In this document: positions 4,509-7,838 of the stretch, in pieces
Layout: every line of letters starts with the position of its first letter
Position numbering within the stretch: position 1 is the first letter of the stretch
Translations under genes and position numbers: made by a program
The notes under the pieces: generated by a model
The model's database searches: none
What the model saw: only the letters and a program-made list of their open reading frames with translations
What the model was told of the DNA's origin: nothing
Assembly (NCBI GenBank): GCA_030431165.1
Contig: JAUIJQ010000129.1
Location: 1 to 7,838, forward strand
DNA: 7,838 nucleotides
DNA from: Rhodothermia bacterium
GTDB lineage: Bacteria > Bacteroidota > Rhodothermia > Rhodothermales > JABDKH01
Direction: 5' to 3'

Positions 4509-6824
4509 ATGACGACAATCGTAAACATGGTAAGCATGGTACGAACCCTCGACGTAGCAGAGACCGGCGCCGGGGCCTTCACCGCGTTGTCTTCGACGTT
4601 CGTCTTTGTACTTCTCCTCTCTGTGGTGAGCGATGCCAATGCACAGCAGGTCCTTCGCGGCCACGTGCACGATGCGGCAACACGCGAAGATGTGATCAAC
4701 GCAAATGTCCTTGTTGTCGGTACAACGCACGGGACCGTGACCGATGAGTCGGGCCACTTCGAGATGACGCTTGAGGCCGGTGCGTACACGCTTCGGGTTT
4801 CCGCAATCGGGTATGCGGCGCAGTCGTATGCTATCCAGGTTGGAGCCGACGAGCTGAGTCCGCTCCACGTTGCACTGCAGCCAACGATCATGCTGTTTGA
4901 CGAGGTCGTGATAAATTCCGACGCTGAGTTCGTGAACGATCTTGCTGCGCCGCCGCGCAAGCTCAACGCCACCGAGGACCTGCTTGGTCGTGTGCCGGGC
5001 GCAGGGTTTATTCAGCGGGCGAACTTCGCGTGGGAGCCGGTAATTCGTGGCATGAACGGCGCACAGGTTGGTCTGGTCATTGACGGCGTGAAGGTATTTG
5101 GCGCGTGTGTCGACAAGATGGATCCGACGTCGGCGTATGTGGAGGTCGAGAACCTTGAGAAGCTTGAGCTCTCAAAGGGTGGCTTCGACCTGAACAATGC
5201 GTCGCAGATTGGCGGTTCGGTCAATCTTGTGACCGAGAAGCCCCGGTTTGACGTGCCCTTTCACCTATCCGGTGAGACCGGATACGAATCGGTGTCTACA
5301 CTTCGGCGCGCGCGGGTTGTCGGCGGCGCCTCATACGGGAACACCGCCGTGCGCGGCAGCTTCTCTTACAAGGTCGCCGACGACTTTACGCCCGGAGGGC
5401 GGGATGCGATCGCAAACTCCGGATACGCCAAGAACAACTACAAGCTGGACGCTACCCAACGACTCGGCGGCGGACACGCGGTCGGTGCCTCCGTGCTAGT
5501 CGACAATGCGTGGGATGTCGGATACCCGGTACTCCTCATGGATGCAACGCTGGCGTCTGCACGCATCTACAGCGCCACGCATTCGTGGACGCCGAGCAGT
5601 ACCGGTGGATGGTTGCGCGGTCTCGACACGAGAGTGTACCACAACACCGTTGATCACTGGATGGACGATTTCGCCCGCGATGTATCGGAGCGGGAAGTCA
5701 TGCGCGCGATGAATATGCCGATGTTCGGCAAAACGCGCACAAGCGGATTCCTGAGTCGCGCGGCTATGCGATTCGGCATCCACAACCTCGGCGTCACCCT
5801 GGATGGATATTACACCACGGCGTTTGGCGACATGTGGATGTTCAGCGAGTTCGAAACGATTCCTGACATGTACCTGCTGAACCTTGGTGACACGGTTGTG
5901 CGCCACGGCGCTGTTGTGGCCGACTGGCAGTTCCCGGTCAGCGCCCGCGCCAATCTTCGGATTAACGGACGGATTGACCACTCGCCGCGCGACGTGGAAT
6001 CAGAATCAGCGCGAGCCGTTCTTGAAGGACGATGGGAGACCGACGAACTCGCAACAACCTACTCGGTGCCGAATCTGTCAGCCACCCTGGAGTATGCTGT
6101 CAATCCGACGACCAGACTTCGACTTTCGACCGCTACCGTCGGGCGGTTGCCAAGCCACGTGGAGAACTACGGGCACTACGTATACAACTATGTAGACGGT
6201 TACTTCTACACCGGCAACCCGGGACTCAAGCCCGAACGCAGCCGGCAGGTTGAAGTAGGTGTAGAGCGATACACGGCGCGTTACGCAGTTCGTCTCGGCG
6301 CCTACTTCAATCACATCCGCAACTACATTATCGGTCAGGACGACGGCGGATTTCTCTCGCAGAGTTCAACGCTTCGATTCCGAACATACATGAACGCCTC
6401 GGCGGCGACGCTGATGGGGGCCGAACTCAGCGGCGTCGTGCAGGTGTTCAGGGCCACCGAGCTGGCTGCGTCAGGGTCTTATACGCGAGGCCAGAATCTT
6501 GACGTAGACGAGCCCCTTCCATTGATTCCGCCGCTTTCGGGACTGCTGAGTCTGCGTCACACACGGCAGAAGTTCTGGGGCGAGCTGGAAGCGAGGGCGG
6601 CCATGCCGCAGAACCGCGTGTCAGAGATCGTCGCCGAAGAGGATGGGACTGATGGCTACTTTGTTGTCAACCTTCGCGGCGCTTATCAACTGCCGCGTGG
6701 CGTTGAGATCAAGGCGGGCGTAGAGAACGTCTTTGACTATTTCTACCACGAACATCTGAGCTTCGGCAACCTACCCAGCCGAGGACGCAATCTGTTTATG
6801 TCAGTCGGGTTCAAGATCAACTGA
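4509..6824 (+). CDS. OprC/NosA-type TonB-dependent copper receptor
   Basis: This 771-residue outer-membrane receptor has a long signal region with a hydrophobic core (about 24-40) and likely cleavage at ANA/QQ (45/46). A carboxypeptidase-regulatory-like domain follows (about 48-128: VLRGHVHDAATRE, GTVTDESGHFEM, LRVSAIGY). FDEVVINS at 130-137 is the likely TonB box. The plug (about 145-250) includes RVPGAGFIQRANFAWEPVIR, LVIDGVKVFGACVDKMDP and GGSVNLVTEKPRF. The barrel closes with GRNLFMSVGFKIN. CVDKM (Cys200, Met204) and HWM (His383, Met385) reproduce the CxxxM-HxM copper site of Pseudomonas OprC (as I recall Cys143, Met147, His323, Met325), with a Cys-to-His distance of 183 versus 180 residues. 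A Met-rich stretch, MRAMNMPM (398-405), lies just after HWM. This points to TonB-powered uptake of ionic copper rather than a siderophore. The ATG at 4509 is 8 nt after the previous stop; ATGs at 4527 and 4536 are alternatives; no Shine-Dalgarno is seen. Confidence 0.92.
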   Translation: MTTIVNMVSMVRTLDVAETGAGAFTALSSTFVFVLLLSVVSDANAQQVLRGHVHDAATREDVINANVLVVGTTHGTVTDESGHFEMTLEAGAYTLRVSAIGYAAQSYAIQVGADELSPLHVALQPTIMLFDEVVINSDAEFVNDLAAPPRKLNATEDLLGRVPGAGFIQRANFAWEPVIRGMNGAQVGLVIDGVKVFGACVDKMDPTSAYVEVENLEKLELSKGGFDLNNASQIGGSVNLVTEKPRFDVPFHLSGETGYESVSTLRRARVVGGASYGNTAVRGSFSYKVADDFTPGGRDAIANSGYAKNNYKLDATQRLGGGHAVGASVLVDNAWDVGYPVLLMDATLASARIYSATHSWTPSSTGGWLRGLDTRVYHNTVDHWMDDFARDVSEREVMRAMNMPMFGKTRTSGFLSRAAMRFGIHNLGVTLDGYYTTAFGDMWMFSEFETIPDMYLLNLGDTVVRHGAVVADWQFPVSARANLRINGRIDHSPRDVESESARAVLEGRWETDELATTYSVPNLSATLEYAVNPTTRLRLSTATVGRLPSHVENYGHYVYNYVDGYFYTGNPGLKPERSRQVEVGVERYTARYAVRLGAYFNHIRNYIIGQDDGGFLSQSSTLRFRTYMNASAATLMGAELSGVVQVFRATELAASGSYTRGQNLDVDEPLPLIPPLSGLLSLRHTRQKFWGELEARAAMPQNRVSEIVAEEDGTDGYFVVNLRGAYQLPRGVEIKAGVENVFDYFYHEHLSFGNLPSRGRNLFMSVGFKIN

Positions 6825-6830
6825 CACGCT

Positions 6831-6903
6831 GGTTGCGACTGAAGACGCAGGTTGCGACTCAAACCTCAGTGGCGACGGGAACGCCGGTTGCGAGTGCGCC
6901 CAG
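6831..6903. repeat. Degenerate 18-19-base tandem repeat, about four units
   Basis: The spacer downstream of the receptor stop contains GGTTGCGACT at 6831-6840 and again at 6850-6859. It recurs as AGTGGCGACG (7/10) at 6868-6877 and GGTTGCGAGT (9/10) at 6886-6895, giving unit lengths of 19, 18 and 18. Only the first ten bases of each unit are conserved. The array fills nearly all of the 85-base gap between the two convergent genes. No ORF with a plausible start uses it and no hairpin with a T-run is seen. It could be a decayed tandem duplication or a protein-binding array; function unknown. Confidence 0.6.
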
Positions 6904-6904
6904 T

Positions 6905-6920
6905 TGGTCTCAGTAGACCA
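6905..6920. other. Short perfect inverted repeat spanning the amidohydrolase stop codon
   Basis: TGGTCT (6905-6910) and AGACCA (6915-6920) are perfect inverted repeats around the 4-base loop CAGT, overlapping the minus-strand TGA at 6912-6910. Lying between two convergent genes it could form a bidirectional transcript-end hairpin, but neither flank has a T-run and the stem is only 6 bp. Confidence 0.35.
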
Positions 6921-7838
6921 TTGCGCCGCGCCTCTGCTTTCGGCGGGGATTGTTCAGCGTCGTCGGGATATCAAATTCGAAGCGGCCCTCATGCTTGTAG
7001 ACTGTGCCGTCTTTCATGACGAAGTCGATCGCGTACAGCGCATGGATATCCTCCAGCGGGTTTGCCGGCATCGCGACGATATTCGCCGCCAGCCCCTCCT
7101 TGATTTCGCCGCTGTTGGCACCAAGCAGATCAGCCGCGTTCATCGTCGCCATGCGAAGGATATGAGCATTCGGCAGGCCCGCGTCTAAGTAGCTGTCTAG
7201 GAACCCAATAGTCTGTTCGCCTCGCGTCTTACCCTGTTCGTAGTAGACGACATCTGATCCAAATGCCATTGGCACGCCGATCTCGTACGCGCGTTGGTTT
7301 CGGTCGATGTTCGACTCGTACCGTGCTGCGCCAACCCGGGAAGCCGGAAAGTCTGTGCCCACCAGGTACGTGCCGCGCTCAGCCATAAGGCGCAGTGTTT
7401 CATCCGAAGGACTGAAACCATGTTCTATGGAGTCAACGCCGCCGAGTACCGCGTTCCGAATGCCTTCGTCAGATGTTGCGTGGGCCATCACCTTCACACC
7501 CATTCTGTGTGCTTCGTCCACTGCGACGCGCACGTCCTCTTCTGAGTAGTAGTAGGGCTGATTGTCAATGATCAGCTTGATGACGGTTGCTCCGTAGTGC
7601 ACATTTTCCCGAATTGCGCGGATGATTTCCTCGTGCGAATCAGCGTACGTGTATTCGGGATTGCCGAGCTCGGGCTTCTCGGGCTGCATCTGGAACTGGC
7701 CTCCGAAAGGAGCGATCATGATGCCCGCCGCCACGATGTTCGGGCCGGGAATCCAGCCACCTTCGATCGCACGGCGAAGCGTCACGTCACCGTAGAGTCC
7801 GTTGTTGCCGGTATCGCGTACCCAGACAAATCCGGCCT
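6910..7838 (-). CDS. Metal-dependent amidohydrolase (imidazolonepropionase-like/prolidase-like), N-terminus outside window
   Basis: The minus-strand frame is open from the right edge to TGA at 6912-6910, about 308 residues; the GTG at 7785 is internal, because the frame reads WVRDTGNNGLYGD before it, typical mid-domain sequence. Amidohydrolase-superfamily features, numbered from the first whole codon: GATVIKLIID with Lys87, the likely carboxylated bridging lysine; VMAHATS with His119; GGVDSIEHG with His139; and FGSD with Asp195. TMNAADLLG and a GEIKEGLAANIV beta-sandwich segment close the fold. The N-terminal HxH pair must lie beyond the edge. Relatives hydrolyse Xaa-Pro or Xaa-Arg/Lys dipeptides, imidazolonepropionate or other cyclic amides; the substrate cannot be assigned, nor whether a signal peptide is present. 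The stretch between His139 and Asp195 is fairly short. The C-terminus ends in a basic PRRKQRRGAMVY tail. It is convergent with the copper block, so not part of that operon. Confidence 0.9.
   Translation of the reverse strand, partial: AGFVWVRDTGNNGLYGDVTLRRAIEGGWIPGPNIVAAGIMIAPFGGQFQMQPEKPELGNPEYTYADSHEEIIRAIRENVHYGATVIKLIIDNQPYYYSEEDVRVAVDEAHRMGVKVMAHATSDEGIRNAVLGGVDSIEHGFSPSDETLRLMAERGTYLVGTDFPASRVGAARYESNIDRNQRAYEIGVPMAFGSDVVYYEQGKTRGEQTIGFLDSYLDAGLPNAHILRMATMNAADLLGANSGEIKEGLAANIVAMPANPLEDIHALYAIDFVMKDGTVYKHEGRFEFDIPTTLNNPRRKQRRGAMVY

Noticed and set aside
4024..4518. Minus-strand open frame of 164 codons opposite the lipoprotein gene
   Set aside because: No motif or signal, fully antisense to a well-supported lipoprotein.
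5496..5981. Minus-strand open frame of 161 codons inside the receptor gene
   Set aside because: Antisense to barrel-coding sequence with clear TonB receptor motifs; no independent support.
6825..6909. CRISPR-like array downstream of the receptor
   Set aside because: Repeats are tandem 18-19-base units conserved over only ten bases, with no spacers of the right size and no cas genes.

Overview
The window looks like a chromosomal segment from a moderately high-GC member of the Bacteroidota/Rhodothermota side of the tree. Three things suggest this: a TonB-dependent receptor with an N-terminal carboxypeptidase-regulatory-like domain, no recognisable Shine-Dalgarno sequence in front of any start, and a DUF21/CBS protein of a type common there. 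This placement is inference; Gemmatimonadota or another Gram-negative phylum is not excluded.

Layout. The left edge (1-919, minus strand) holds the N-terminal ~306 residues of a CorC/HlyC-type (CNNM/DUF21 plus CBS) membrane protein that runs out of the window. A 237-base divergent intergenic region with two inverted repeats separates it from a rightward gene block: a small His-rich secreted protein (1157-1570); an MbnP-like lipoprotein (1767-2642); an MbnH/MauG-like di-heme enzyme (2623-3654, overlapping mbnP by 20 nt); a FixH/YtkA-like lipoprotein (3655-4500, its ATG abutting the mbnH TGA); and a TonB-dependent receptor (4509-6824, 8-nt gap). An 85-base spacer with degenerate 18-19-base tandem repeats follows. 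A convergent metal-dependent amidohydrolase (6910-7838, minus strand) then runs off the right edge and is missing its N-terminus.

How the genes work together. The four genes 1767-6824 are packed as one transcription unit and read as a copper-acquisition or copper-handling module of the cell envelope. The receptor carries both halves of the CxxxM...HxM copper site known from Pseudomonas OprC (here Cys200/Met204 and His383/Met385, with nearly the same spacing). MbnP and MbnH are the pair in which the di-heme enzyme oxidises a tryptophan of MbnP to kynurenine to create a copper site. The YtkA-like lipoprotein has a Met/His cluster that could also take copper. No methanobactin precursor or biosynthesis gene is seen, so this is an MbnP/MbnH pair outside a methanobactin operon, coupled to an OprC-type importer. 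The flanking CorC-like protein and amidohydrolase show no obvious link to copper and are probably ordinary neighbours.
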